NCBI RefSeq assembly: GCF_029167105.1 | Contig: NZ_JARFML010000029.1 | Span: forward strand, 1-64,000 | Length of the DNA: 64,000 nt | From: Bradyrhizobium yuanmingense | Lineage (GTDB): Bacteria; Pseudomonadota; Alphaproteobacteria; Rhizobiales; Xanthobacteraceae | Direction of reading: 5' to 3' | Shown: piece after piece, positions 35,485-46,100 of the stretch | Position numbering within the stretch: the stretch's first letter is position 1 | How the letters are laid out: each line of letters begins with the position of its first letter | The notes under the pieces: model-generated | Seen by the model: the letters and a program-made list of their open reading frames with translations, nothing else | What the model was told of the DNA's origin: nothing | The model's database searches: none | Position numbers and translations under genes: made by a program

Positions 35485-37147
35485 CGTCGCCTCCGAGATA
35501 GGCTGCAACGACTTTTGGATCGGACAACACGGCCTCCGGAGTGCCGCGCGCGATCACGCTGCCCGCGTTCATGACGATGCAATGGCTGCACAGCGCTCGG
35601 ATCGCATCCATCACATGCTCGACCATGATGATGGTGAGACCGCGGTCGCGCAATTTCGCGATCAGCGCGATGCCGGTCTCGAGCTCGCTCGGATTGAGGC
35701 CCGCCAGCCATTCGTCGAGCAGCACAAGGCGCGGCTGCAACGCCAGCGCGCGGGCGAGCTCGAGCCGCTTCTGGTCGATATAGGTCAGCTCGCTCGCGGG
35801 CGCTTCCTGCATCTTGGCGAGCCCGACGAGGTCCAGCAGCTCGCTTGGCGTTGCACCCGAGCCGGTGGACGTCGAGAACAGCCGCGCCGCCGCAACATTT
35901 TCGGCCACCGTCAGGTCCGGCATCACGCGCACCAGCTGGAATGTGCGCGCAAGGCCGAGGCGCGCGATCTGGTGTGCGCGCAGGCCGTTGAGGACGGTGC
36001 CGCCCAGCCGGATCGTGCCCGAGGAGGGCCGCAGCGCCCCGGACAGCGTATTCAGCAGCGTCGTCTTGCCAGATCCGTTCGGGCCGATGATGCCGATGAT
36101 CTCGCCCGGCGTGACTGTGAAGCTGACACCGTCGACGGCGCGCAATCCGCTGAAAGACTTGCTGACGCCATCGACCGCGAGCAGCGGTGCATCGCTCCCG
36201 CGCGCGGGCGCGGCTGCGGGACCGCCGGCCGGAACGCGCCAGCGGCTCGGCCCGAACAGGCCGATCACGCCGTTCGGCAACACCATCACGATGAACACGA
36301 AGATGACGCCGAGCACGATGCTGAAATGGTTGGGCAGGGTCGCGGTCAGGACTTCAAACAGCAGGACCAGGGGAATGACGCCCAGCACGGGCCCGAACAG
36401 CGAGCCCGCGCCGCCCAGCAAGGCCATGATCACGACCTGGAACGAGATGGTCGGATTGAACGCAATGGCCGGATCGATATAGGTCCAGCGCGGCGCCATG
36501 ACCGCGCCTGTCACCGCCATGAAGGTCGCGCTCAGAATGAAGACGCCGAGCTTGACCCGCGTGGCGTCGATGCCGGAATGGCTCGCCGCAGTCTCGTCGG
36601 CGCCGATGGCACGCAGGGCCAGCCCGTAGCGTGAGCGCCCGAGCATCCAGCCCACCAGGAAGACAATCGCGGTCAAGCCCAGGAGCTGCCAGTAGAGAAC
36701 GTCCTGCGTCACCGCGCTGAAGAGATAGCGGCCGACTGATTTGTGGATGTTGACCTCGTACCAGATCACGAGCTGCCGGATCAGCTCGGCCAGGCCGAAG
36801 GAGAAGATCACGAAATAGATGCCGGACAGCCGCAGCGTCGAAAGCCCGGTGATTGCGGCGGTGAGTGCACCCACGCCGGCTGCGGCCAGCAGCACGACCG
36901 GCCAGGGCATGGTCTCGCCGAGCACCGCAGCCGTGTAAGCGCCGAGCCCGAAGAACGCGACCGTGGCGAGCGAGATGTAGCGCGTCGGGCCCGAAAACAT
37001 CGCCCACGCGGTCGAAAGGATCGTGAAATAGAGCACGCTGATGCCGAGTGCGAGATAATAGCCGTTGGCATAGAGCGGATAGGTGACGAGGCAGGCGGCG
37101 ATGGCGAGGCCGGCGCACCACAGCAAGATCCGGACGGACGCCGTCAT
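35477..37147 (-). CDS. Fused LivM permease-LivG ATPase
   Basis: A single 556-aa protein combining a LivM-type permease (residues 1 to about 300, some 8-9 helices, with the EAA-like GRSRYGLALRAIGADETAA) and a LivG-type ATPase (about 322-556). The ATPase has Walker A GPNGSGKTT (355-363) and RTFQLVRVMPDLTVAEN. Its signature is LTYIDQKRLELARAL (from about 454), where the usual Gly of the ABC signature is Ile-Asp, and its Walker B is LVLLDEWLAGLNPSE instead of DEPAAG. No frameshift separates the halves. The fusion fixes one LivG per LivM. Confidence 0.92.
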   Translation of the reverse strand: MTASVRILLWCAGLAIAACLVTYPLYANGYYLALGISVLYFTILSTAWAMFSGPTRYISLATVAFFGLGAYTAAVLGETMPWPVVLLAAAGVGALTAAITGLSTLRLSGIYFVIFSFGLAELIRQLVIWYEVNIHKSVGRYLFSAVTQDVLYWQLLGLTAIVFLVGWMLGRSRYGLALRAIGADETAASHSGIDATRVKLGVFILSATFMAVTGAVMAPRWTYIDPAIAFNPTISFQVVIMALLGGAGSLFGPVLGVIPLVLLFEVLTATLPNHFSIVLGVIFVFIVMVLPNGVIGLFGPSRWRVPAGGPAAAPARGSDAPLLAVDGVSKSFSGLRAVDGVSFTVTPGEIIGIIGPNGSGKTTLLNTLSGALRPSSGTIRLGGTVLNGLRAHQIARLGLARTFQLVRVMPDLTVAENVAAARLFSTSTGSGATPSELLDLVGLAKMQEAPASELTYIDQKRLELARALALQPRLVLLDEWLAGLNPSELETGIALIAKLRDRGLTIIMVEHVMDAIRALCSHCIVMNAGSVIARGTPEAVLSDPKVVAAYLGGDDA

Positions 37148-38019
37148 GACGCGGCCCTGCCGAACAGACCGGTCGGCTTGATAACGAGCACGCCGAGAAA
37201 CAGCGCGTAGGTCGCAGCCAGCGTCAGGCCGGGATCGACCAGCCGCGCCACCGCGGTCTCGACCACACCAAGCAGCAGCCCGGCGACCAGGGCGCCGATG
37301 ACGTTGCCGACACCGCCCATGATGACGACGACCAGCGCCTTCATGGTGAACACCACCCCCATCGCGGCATTGAAGGTGAGGAACATGCTGATCAGCACGC
37401 CGCCGACGGCGACGAGGCCGCCGCCAAAGGCAAACGCCAGCCCCGACAGGGCCGCGACGTCGATGCCGACGAGACGCGCGGCGTTGGCATCGACCGCGAT
37501 GGCACGTACCGCCGTGCCGATCCGGGTGCGGGTAAGGGCGAGATACACGGCGCCGCCGACCAGCGCCGCGAACACCAGCGCGACGAGCCGATTGACGGCA
37601 AGCGTCGAGCCCATGATCGTCAGTGGAATGGAGAGATAGCTATAGCTGTAGTACTGGCCGCCAAAGGCGACCAGCATGGCGCCCTGGATCACGAACAGCA
37701 CGCCGAAGGTGACGAGGATGCTGTCAATCTCCTGCGCGCCCCGGTCCTTGCCGCGCCGCATCAGCCGTTCCAGCAGGAAGCGATACAGCAGCCAATTCAG
37801 CACCATCGCGACCGGGACCGCCAGCAGCAATGCTGCGAGTGGACTCAGCCCAAGGCCGCTGTAGAGCGAGAACGCGCCGAAGGCGGCCGCGACCAGCGAC
37901 TCTCCATAGGAGAGGTTCATGATCCGCGCGACGCCATATTGCAGCGTCAGCCCGAGCGCGATCAGCGCGTACATGCCGCCGAGCACGAGGCCCGGCAGGA
38001 CGATGTCGACAAGCAACAT
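37144..38019 (-). CDS. livH: Branched-chain amino acid-type ABC transporter permease LivH
   Basis: An inner-membrane permease, 291 aa, about eight helices. LivH landmarks are GGMYALIALGLTLQYGVARIMNLSYGE near the N-terminus, TRIGTAVRAIAVDANAARLVGID (EAA loop) and VVIMGGVGNVIGALVAGLLLG. ATG 38019 begins the first helix; an upstream in-frame ATG adds 18 Arg-rich residues. It overlaps the start of livMG by four bases. Confidence 0.92.
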   Translation of the reverse strand: MLLVDIVLPGLVLGGMYALIALGLTLQYGVARIMNLSYGESLVAAAFGAFSLYSGLGLSPLAALLLAVPVAMVLNWLLYRFLLERLMRRGKDRGAQEIDSILVTFGVLFVIQGAMLVAFGGQYYSYSYLSIPLTIMGSTLAVNRLVALVFAALVGGAVYLALTRTRIGTAVRAIAVDANAARLVGIDVAALSGLAFAFGGGLVAVGGVLISMFLTFNAAMGVVFTMKALVVVIMGGVGNVIGALVAGLLLGVVETAVARLVDPGLTLAATYALFLGVLVIKPTGLFGRAAS

Positions 38020-38079
38020 GAAGCGGCGTCCCCTAGAGCGGACTGCAGGCAGGCCTCGCGAGAGGCCAGCCAACCAGCC

Positions 38080-39300
38080 TTACTGCCACTGCGGCTTGGG
38101 CACGACCGCGGCCCGCGCGCCCGGCCGCGAGGTCGGTGCGAGGGCGTAGAACTCGCCGTTCTGCCACTGTCCGACGCCCCAGATCTCCTGGAGCAGCCCG
38201 TCCTTCAGCTTGACCTTACCGATGATGGTCTCGAACGTGCCCGCGCGGATTTCCGCCGCGACAGCGGTGCGATCTAGCTTGCCGACCTTCTCGATCGCCT
38301 GCTGGAGCACTTGCAGGCTCGCATAGGTGATCGAGCTCGCCCAGCGATCCGGTTCCTTGCCGGTGGCAGCCTTGTGGCGCGCGAGATACTCCCTCAGCTG
38401 CGGAGATTCGGCATTCCAACCGCCGATACCCATCACGCCGTCGCTGTTGGCGGCAAACTTGCCCTTGTAGAGCGGGAACGCGGTGCCGACGCCGACATAG
38501 AAGACCTTCGGGTTGAACTTCAACAGCTGCGCCTGTTCGGTCAGCGCGATCGTATCCGGCGGATAGCTGAAGGCGATGAACGCATCCGGGTTCGACGCGA
38601 TCGCATCCTTCAACAGAGGCTGGAGATCCTGCGTCCCGATCGGATAGGTCTTGTCATAGCCGAGCGTGAAGCCGTGCTTCTTGAAGGCCTCGCGGCCCGC
38701 GGCGGACAGCTCGATGCCGAACTGGTCGGCGACGCTGACCATCGCGATGTTCGCCCCGATCTTGCCTTCGCTCTTCAGCTTGCCGAGCAGATCGGCGAGC
38801 CCCTCGGATATCTGCGCCGACGTCCCGAGCCAGAACGTCGCGTTCGACCAGCGCTTGGCAAGCTCCGGCGCCTTGTCGGTCACCGACGTGACCGCGAGGT
38901 GAGGGTAGCCCAGGCGGTTCAGTGTCGGGCCGACCGCGAGGTTGAGACCCGTGCCCCACGGCGAAAGAATGAAATCCACCTTGTCCTGGTTGGCGAGGCG
39001 CTCGATCGCCTTGACGGCTTCTTCCGAACTGCTGCGGTCGTCATATTCGACCACCTCGATCGGCAGCTTCTTGTCGCCGAGCTTGATGCCGCCGGCGGCA
39101 TTCACGTCCTTCACCCATAGCTCATAGTTGGGCAGGGTAGTGATACCGGCGCCGCCGGCATAGGGACCGGTTTTGGAGATCGCGTAGCCGATCCGGATCT
39201 TCTCCTGCGCATCGGCGGTGGACGGAAAGGTCCAGAGCGTCCCGGCCAGAGCCGCGAGGCCAGCGACGTGCAGCAACGTTCGACGGTTCGCCGAAAACAT
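38080..39300 (-). CDS. ABC transporter substrate-binding protein (LivK family)
   Basis: A type I periplasmic binding protein, 406 aa. The signal region NRRTLLHVAGLAALAG-TLW carries twin Arg and ends near ADAQEK, so export may be by Tat or Sec. The mature part starts IRIGYAISKTGPYAGGAG, typical of amide/aromatic/branched-chain binders. The start at 39300 has GGAGGGAG upstream. The ligand is unknown. It is the first gene of the minus-strand operon livK-livH-livMG-livF-aldehyde dehydrogenase and is divergent from the AraC regulator. Confidence 0.9.
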   Translation of the reverse strand: MFSANRRTLLHVAGLAALAGTLWTFPSTADAQEKIRIGYAISKTGPYAGGAGITTLPNYELWVKDVNAAGGIKLGDKKLPIEVVEYDDRSSSEEAVKAIERLANQDKVDFILSPWGTGLNLAVGPTLNRLGYPHLAVTSVTDKAPELAKRWSNATFWLGTSAQISEGLADLLGKLKSEGKIGANIAMVSVADQFGIELSAAGREAFKKHGFTLGYDKTYPIGTQDLQPLLKDAIASNPDAFIAFSYPPDTIALTEQAQLLKFNPKVFYVGVGTAFPLYKGKFAANSDGVMGIGGWNAESPQLREYLARHKAATGKEPDRWASSITYASLQVLQQAIEKVGKLDRTAVAAEIRAGTFETIIGKVKLKDGLLQEIWGVGQWQNGEFYALAPTSRPGARAAVVPKPQWQ

Positions 39301-39449
39301 ATCGTGTCTCCCTCCTGTTGCACTCAAGCGATTGTTGGCATCGATGTGAGTGGTCGTTCCTCTTGGTCCCGACTTTCTCTAGGGCGGCATCATTGAGCCG
39401 GCCGCCACCGGGACTTGACCTAGCAAGCATCCCAAGCTTTGCTCGCACA

Positions 39450-40427
39450 ATGGACAAATCCGGTGAAAGATTGGACGTTTCTGGTCTTGACCGCCAAGTG
39501 CGTCGAGGCGTCGCGGGCCCAGATCCGGCACCGGCATCCGTCCCGAGTGGGGCTGTGCCTGTGGGCGCCGAGCTGATCGCAGCGCATTACGTCGCACGGC
39601 GATGGACGCTGACCTCGAAAGCGGCCCGTCCGTTCATTCATCTGCTGTGCCTTTCCGGCGGGACCGCCGAGATCGGTCAGCCCGGCAAGACCGTGCGGAC
39701 GGTCGGACCCGCGATGGTCTGGCTCCCGGCGGGATCGGCCGACTATCTGGAGGTGCCGGCCGGCACCTCCGCGCAGCTGCTGCAATTGCGTGCCGGGACA
39801 TGGCATCGCTATCTCCCGCCATCGGCTGAGGCGGCCTATCTCGCGCTTGAGGGCGCGGGCGGCATTTTGGCATTGCAGGTCGAGGCCGATCTTGCGGCCA
39901 CGATGGCGCGTTCCATCGCGGCGATCGCCGCCGAGATCGCCTCGCCCGCACGCAGCGGAGCAGCGTCGATCATGTCGGCGGAGCTGACGCTGTGCGTGCT
40001 GCGATTCTGGCGCCTGTTCGCAGGCGACGGCAACCGCAACGAGGAGAGCAGCAGCACCGAGATCCTGAGCCGGTTCCGCAGGCTGCTCGAGGAGCGCTAT
40101 CAACAGCACCTGCGCGTCAGCGATTACGCGAGGCTGCTCGGCACCACGCCGGATCGCCTGCACGCGCTGTGCAGCCGCGAGCTGAAGCGCTCGCCGAGCG
40201 AGCTGATCCAGCAGCGCCTCGTCAGGGAAGCGGCGGCGCGGCTGGAGGCTGGAACCATCGCCGTCAAGCAGATCGCGTTCGCGCTGGGCTTCACGGACAC
40301 CGCCTATTTCAGCCGCTTCTTCCGCAAGCACACCGGCGAGGCACCGGGCGTGTGGCGTCGGCGCGTTGCGGCACGCGCGAGAGCGGGACGATCGAGACCG
40401 ACGCTGAATTTTGCCGATTGGCCTTGA
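39450..40427 (+). CDS. AraC-family transcriptional regulator
   Basis: A 325-aa regulator. A cupin-like N-terminal sensor half (IHLLCLSGGTAEIGQPGK ... VWLPAGSADYLEVPAGTS) precedes two helix-turn-helix motifs at the C-terminus: VSDYARLLGTTPDRLHALC and VKQIAFALGFTDTAYFSRFFRKHTGEAP. The latter is the AraC/XylS signature. It is divergent from the livK operon with a 149-base gap and is the obvious candidate to control it. No strong ribosome-binding site identifies the start; 39450 was chosen by domain content. Confidence 0.88.
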   Translation: MDKSGERLDVSGLDRQVRRGVAGPDPAPASVPSGAVPVGAELIAAHYVARRWTLTSKAARPFIHLLCLSGGTAEIGQPGKTVRTVGPAMVWLPAGSADYLEVPAGTSAQLLQLRAGTWHRYLPPSAEAAYLALEGAGGILALQVEADLAATMARSIAAIAAEIASPARSGAASIMSAELTLCVLRFWRLFAGDGNRNEESSSTEILSRFRRLLEERYQQHLRVSDYARLLGTTPDRLHALCSRELKRSPSELIQQRLVREAAARLEAGTIAVKQIAFALGFTDTAYFSRFFRKHTGEAPGVWRRRVAARARAGRSRPTLNFADWP

Positions 40428-40642
40428 CACACCCGGCTGCGCGGACCGCCGATCACGCATGGACGCTTTGTCGCGCAGCTTATCGGCCAGTCTCGATAGA
40501 TTCTAATGTCCGACCTCTCGCACTGAAATGGTCCCTGCGTTAGGCCGAAGGCCCATCGGCGAGCTGACCTGCCGCCGGTGAGTCCAATCGAAAGCGGTCC
40601 GGCAAATGAGGGGCCGGGCCCAGTGGGAATGAGATCCGAGCG

Positions 40643-41935
40643 ATGAGAGCGACATTCGGCAAACTGCATCGCTGGGCGGGACTCCTGACGGCCGCCTTCC
40701 TGTTCTTCTCCGGCATCACCGGCGCGATCATTTCGTGGGATCACGAGCTCGACGACGTCCTGAACAGCCATCTGTTCGATGTCTCGACGAAAGGCCCGGC
40801 CATTCCCTCGCTCGAGCTCGCCAAGATGATCGAGCAGCGTGATCCGCGTGCGCGCGTCGTCTATCTCTTCATGACGCCGGAGCAGGGCCACTCGCTGTGG
40901 TTCTTCGTCATGCCGCGGATCGATCCCGCGACCGGCAAGCGTTACCCGCTCGACTACAATCAGGTCTTCCTCGATCCCAACACCGGTGCGGAGCTCGGCC
41001 GGCGCTATTGGGGCGCGGTGTGGCCCGTCACGCGCGAAAACTTCGTCTCGTTTCTGTACAAGCTGCACTACACGATGCACATCCCGGAATTCTGGGGCAG
41101 CGACCGCTGGGGCATGCGCGTGCTCGGCATCATCGCCATCATCTGGACCATCGATTGCTTCGTCGGCTTCTATCTGACGCTGCCCTCGCGCCGGCGCGCC
41201 AAGGCGGCGCGTGCGCCCGAAGTCGCGCGCCAGCTCGAGCGCGGCTTCTGGGCGCGCTGGGCACCGGCCTGGACCATCAAGACCTCGGGCAGCGCCTACC
41301 GGATCAATTTCGACATCCACCGCGCCTTCAGCCTGTGGACCTGGGGCGTGCTGTTCATCATCGCCTTCACCGCGTTTTCGCTGAACCTCTATTTCGAGGT
41401 GTTCTCGCCGCTGATGAAGATGGTCTCCAACTACACCCCGACACCCTATGAGCAGCGTCCCTATCGTGATCTCGACAATCCGATCGAGCCCAAGATGACG
41501 TTCGCCGAGATCGCCGCCCGCGCGGCCGCCGACGGCAAGGCGCGAGGCTGGACCACCCCGGTCGGCGCGCTCAGCTACGGCCCGGCCCATGGCGTCTATG
41601 CCGCCGCCTTCTTCCATCCCGGCGACGATCACGGCGCCGGCGGCGTCGGCCCGGCGCAGCTCTATTACGACAGCGAGGACGGCCGCCCCATCGGCGAGCG
41701 GCTGCCCTGGGTCGGCACCGCCGCCGACATCTTCGTGCAGGCGCAGTTTCCGCTGCATTCGGGCCGCATCGTCGGACTGTTCGGGCGCATCCTGATCTCG
41801 GTGATGGGCCTCGTGGTCGCCGCGCTCTCTGTCACTGGCGTCGTGATCTGGTGGCGCAAGCGCCGCGCCCGCGTTCGCGTGCAAGAGACGGCGGCCCTGC
41901 GGCTGAACCGGGAGCAACTGACGCCGGCAGAGTAG
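40643..41935 (+). CDS. PepSY-associated membrane protein (PiuB-like)
   Basis: A 430-aa inner-membrane protein of the PepSY_TM family, associated with ferric-siderophore utilisation. It starts MRATFGKLHRWAGLLTAAFLFFSGITGAI (helix 1 with the conserved LHRW). Further helices lie at about 160-180, 235-255 and 385-410, with LHYTMHIPEFWG and DIHRAFSLWTWGVLFI as His-containing, heme-type positions. A cytoplasmic basic tail ends it. It may reduce iron delivered by the TonB receptor about 7 kb upstream, although they are not adjacent. Confidence 0.85.
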   Translation: MRATFGKLHRWAGLLTAAFLFFSGITGAIISWDHELDDVLNSHLFDVSTKGPAIPSLELAKMIEQRDPRARVVYLFMTPEQGHSLWFFVMPRIDPATGKRYPLDYNQVFLDPNTGAELGRRYWGAVWPVTRENFVSFLYKLHYTMHIPEFWGSDRWGMRVLGIIAIIWTIDCFVGFYLTLPSRRRAKAARAPEVARQLERGFWARWAPAWTIKTSGSAYRINFDIHRAFSLWTWGVLFIIAFTAFSLNLYFEVFSPLMKMVSNYTPTPYEQRPYRDLDNPIEPKMTFAEIAARAAADGKARGWTTPVGALSYGPAHGVYAAAFFHPGDDHGAGGVGPAQLYYDSEDGRPIGERLPWVGTAADIFVQAQFPLHSGRIVGLFGRILISVMGLVVAALSVTGVVIWWRKRRARVRVQETAALRLNREQLTPAE

Positions 41936-42022
41936 GGCACCTGCGTTCCGCCAACGGATGAACCTTGGCACGCGGCGTCGGCACAAAGATGGGAGATCGC
42001 TCTCCAGTCTGCCGGAATTGCA

Positions 42023-42850
42023 ATGAGATTGCCTGCCTTGCTCTGCCTGCTCGTCCTGGCCGCGCCCGCCGGGGCGGCCGCGCCCGAGCAGCATTATCTC
42101 GACCTGCGCGACCGCTACATCGCGAAATTCTCGAACGCCAAGGAGAGCGACGAGATCTACAAGCAGCACGATGCGGCCCTGAAGGAGCTGGCCGGCGTGC
42201 TGCGCGGTCTGATCGGTCCGGTCGCGATCAAGGGACTCCCGGCCGAAGGCAAGTCGAACGTCGATACGCTGTTCAAGGACGACATCGGCTTCGGCCATCT
42301 CGACGGGCTGAGCTTCGCATCCGAAGGCGACAGGATGCAGGCCGTGGTGACCACGACCGGGCTGCTGAAGCACTGGCTGGGCGAGCATCGCGCGGACGGC
42401 ATGCCGCAGGAGAGTGGCGCCGCGCTGAAATCCGACCGCTTCTATTATCACGCCATCCAGGACGCCGCCTTCGCCATCTACGCGGAGCTGCCGATCACCA
42501 AGCCGGCCAAGGCGAGCGGCGCAGCCGCTGTGCTCGGCGTGCGCGGCAATGGCGGCCTCAAGGGTCCGCCGAACGAAATCGACGTCGTCGCGATCCAGGG
42601 CGACAAGGTCTATTTCCTCGCGGCAAGGGAGGCCGTGAAGACCGCCCCGATCCCGGCCTGCGAGAAGGTCTGGAAGCAGATGATGGCAAAGCCCGTCGAC
42701 AAGAAAGACCCGCGCGGCGAGATGGCCCGCGAAGACAAGGCAATGACCGCCTTCACGGCGTGCTTCGCCAAGGAAGCCCCGAGCCAGAGCTGGTATGCGG
42801 CCGCCGTCAAGAAGGCGCAGAGCCAGCTGGAGCGGCTGCCGCTTCCCTAG
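42023..42850 (+). CDS. Periplasmic protein of unknown function
   Basis: A 275-aa protein with a clear signal peptide (MRLPALLCLLVLAAPAGAAA, cleavage about 20). The mature part is mixed helix/strand with only two or three Cys and no recognised motif. Some stretches (DVVAIQGDKVYFLAAREA, PIPACEKVW) look conserved but I cannot assign a family. It lies 87 bases after the PepSY gene in the same direction and may be co-expressed. Confidence 0.6.
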   Translation: MRLPALLCLLVLAAPAGAAAPEQHYLDLRDRYIAKFSNAKESDEIYKQHDAALKELAGVLRGLIGPVAIKGLPAEGKSNVDTLFKDDIGFGHLDGLSFASEGDRMQAVVTTTGLLKHWLGEHRADGMPQESGAALKSDRFYYHAIQDAAFAIYAELPITKPAKASGAAAVLGVRGNGGLKGPPNEIDVVAIQGDKVYFLAAREAVKTAPIPACEKVWKQMMAKPVDKKDPRGEMAREDKAMTAFTACFAKEAPSQSWYAAAVKKAQSQLERLPLP

Positions 42851-42884
42851 GACTGCCAGCTCGATATCCTCCGGCTTTGATCCA

Positions 42885-42911
42885 CCGCCTCGGCCTGCGC
42901 AGGCGAGGCGG
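42885..42911. terminator. Candidate terminator after the periplasmic protein gene
   Basis: Perfect 8-bp arms CCGCCTCG (42885-42892) and CGAGGCGG (42904-42911), 35 bases after the stop. The TTAGGTTTTTG stretch some 40 bases on is too far to be a U tract. Confidence 0.4.
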
Positions 42912-43128
42912 CGCCGCGCCCTCCGGCAAACGGAAGACATTAGGTTTTTGAATAGGTTAGGCCGATGCCGTCGCCCTGATCGCCATCTTCGGCGGATGCA
43001 ATTCCCGCGAGCTTCCCCTTGCGGATCGGGCGAGTTACTATGGCCTTTTGTGATACTTGCTGCATCCGGTCCGGCACCCGCTGGGAGGCCGTTCTTGCGG
43101 TTCGTCAACGAGTTGGCTGCGATTGACG

Positions 43129-46100
43129 ATGATTACGCAGACCCGTGACCCCAAAGGCGAACGTCATCGATTGACGGTGCTGTTCTCCGACCTTGTCGGA
43201 TCAACGGCCCTCGGCCGGGATGTCGAGTCCGAGCACCTTTCCGAACTCCTCAGCCAGCTGCGGCAGATCTGGCATCGCGCGGTGGCGAAGCACGGTGGTC
43301 GCATCATCCGCACGCAAGGAGACGGTGCGCTCGCCATTTTCGGCTACCCCCAATCCGGCGAAGACGATGGTCGTCGTGCCGCGGAAGCAGCACTCGACAT
43401 TCACGAATGGGTCGGAGAGCTGCGCCACCACGGCGTGTCGCCGGCGCTGATGCCGCTTCGAATGCATTCGGGTATTCATGCCGGCACCGTGCTCCTGACC
43501 CAAGGCGACATCGAGTCCGGCCGGTATGACCTGATCGGCGATGTCGTGAACACCGCAGCGCATCTGTCGCACCACGCCGGGCCGGATCAGATCCTGGCCA
43601 GCCTCGATGCCCTTGGGCCGCATGCCAACTTCTTCGAGCTCGCCGCCCACCTCCCAGTGGCTTCCGGAATGCCGCTGGCGAGGCTGGTGTTGGGTCGAAG
43701 CACGGCGACCCGGCGCTTCGAGGCAACCTCGCGCCGCGGCCTGACGCCCTTCATCGGCCGCAACGAGATATTCGGCTTCCTGACACGCTTTCTGAGCGAA
43801 GCACCTGCGCAGGCGCAACGCTGCGCGGTGGTCGTCGGTGGACCCGGACTCGGCAAGACACGCCTTCTCGAAGAAGTGCTGGGGCACGTCGGCACCCAGC
43901 GCATCAGGCTGCTGCGAGGCAGTTGCGAGAGTTACGTTGGTGCCGAGGTCCTGCAACCATTCCTGCAGATGCTGCGCGCTGCACTGGGAATTCGAGCGGA
44001 CGCCTCCCTCGTCGAGGCGAAGGAGACGGCGCGCGCGGCTCTGGAGCCATGGGCGGCCCAGCTCGGTCCGAATGCAGAATCGATCCTCGCACTGGCGTCG
44101 GCCGATGCGCGCGGCGGCCGCATCACCGTCGATGGCGTCGTCGGCGATCTGCTCGGGTTCTTTACCGGACTGTCGGCACATGGCCCGCTGGTGCTGGTGA
44201 TCGACGACTGGCAATGGTCCGATGACGCGAGCCGCCAATTGCTGCAGGCTTTGCTGGAATTGCCCAACGGACCTCGCGTCATCCTCGCCAGCCGGCCGCG
44301 CGAGGACGGAACCGAATGGATTTCCGGCGCGCCGCACCTGTTTCTCGAACCGTTTCAAGGGCCGGAAACCGACTTTGCCGTACGACGCTGGGTCCCGCAG
44401 GCCGATCCCTTCCTGGTAGCCCGCATCCATGCCTATGCGGGCGGGGTGCCGTTGTTCATCGAAGAGCTCTGCCATTCCATCGCCGCCAACGATCCTGCCT
44501 CGTTCGAAGCGCGCAGCAAACAGGGCTGGATCGCAACCCTGGTCGCCTCGCGCCTGGCGCGCCTGCCGCCGGACGAGGCGAAGGTGGTGCGCGCCGCGGC
44601 CGTCATTGGCAATACCGTCCCGCATGGCTTGCTGGCTTCGGCCTGCGGCAGCGAGCCCGACCCGGCCATCGTGCGGGCATTGGCCGATGCGGACTTTCTC
44701 TATGCCGATCCTGCGGGCGGCGTCCTTCGCTTCAAGCACGGCATCACCCGCGATGCGGTCTACGACACCATTGGGCTGCACGAGCGTCAAGCATTGCACA
44801 AGCGGATCGAAGCCACCTTGCTGGCGCGGTCCGAGCAGGCCGATCGCGAGGATGCGATGGAAGCTCTGGCCTATCATTCGCGAGGCGCAGGTCATTGGGA
44901 AAGCGCAGCCCATTATGCCGAACGCGCCGGCGACAAGGCCATGGCTGCATTCGCGCTCGATCGTGCAAGTGCGCAATACCAGGTTGCGATGCAAGCGCTC
45001 GATCGCGTGCCCGATCGCTCGCGCGAGCAATCGCTGCGCTGGTGCCTGCTGGCCAACAAGCTGGGTATGGCCAATATCTTCGACCCGCTGTCGCTGACCG
45101 ACGACACCACTGTGTTCGAACGCGCGGTTGCGATCGCGTCCTCCCTCGGCGAGACCGCCGCGATGGCCAGCGCCTATGAATGGCTCGGCTGGATGTGCTA
45201 CGGGTTCGGTCGCTTCCGGGAGGCCGTGACCCACACGCGGACGGCACTGGAATTGGCGCGCAAGCTCGAAGATCGTCGCCTGATCGCTCAGATCGAAGCG
45301 ACGCTCGGTCAGATTCTTGCTGCAAGCTGTCAGTACGACGAAGCCATCGCCCTGATCGACGCCGCCATTTCGACCAAGCAGCAACGCAGCCGGCGGCATG
45401 GTGCGATATCCTTCGGAGCCGCCTATGCGCTATCGTGCAAGGGCGGTGTCCTTGCGGATCGCGGCGATTTCGAGGACGCCCACGCCTGTTTCGGCGAAGC
45501 CATGGCTCTGGTCGGAGGCTCGACCCATCCGGTCGTCAATTCCGTGCGCAACTGGATTGCGGTCGCGCTGATCTGGCAGGGCCGCTGGCAGGAGGCGGAG
45601 CAGCTTGCCGTGGAAGGGGCGCGCATCGCCGAGAACACGCGTAGCCTGCTGCTTCTGGCGGATTGCCGGGCCGCCTCGGGATTTGCCCGCTGGTCGGCAA
45701 CCGGCGACGCCGAGGGCCTGCTGCAGTTGCGCAACGCCGCCGAATGGATGGAGCGGCGCAACTTTCAATTCTACACGTCAGTTCAATATAGCTGGCTCGT
45801 CGAGGCGGCGACCGCCGAAGGCGATGTCGAGACGGCGCGGCGGTATGCCGCCCATGTCCTGCGGCGCGCGCGCGAAAGCGAGCGACTGGGCGAAGCGGCG
45901 GCGTGCCGCGCGCTGGCGAAGCTCGCAGCTCTGCGCCAGGATCTTCGCCTCAGCGAGCGCTGGTTGGGCCGGGCCGAAACCTCCACAGGGTGGCGCGGGT
46001 CGCTGCGCGATGCGGCCCTGAATCTTTCCCTGCGGGGCGAGCTCCTCGCAGGGCAGGGCCGGGGCGAGGCGGCTCGCCAGACCATGATGGAAGCCGCGGA

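Noticed and set aside
40304..43108. A 934-codon minus-strand frame opposite the PepSY and periplasmic genes
   Set aside because: Shadow across three plus-strand genes and their gaps; no ribosome-binding site or domain seen.
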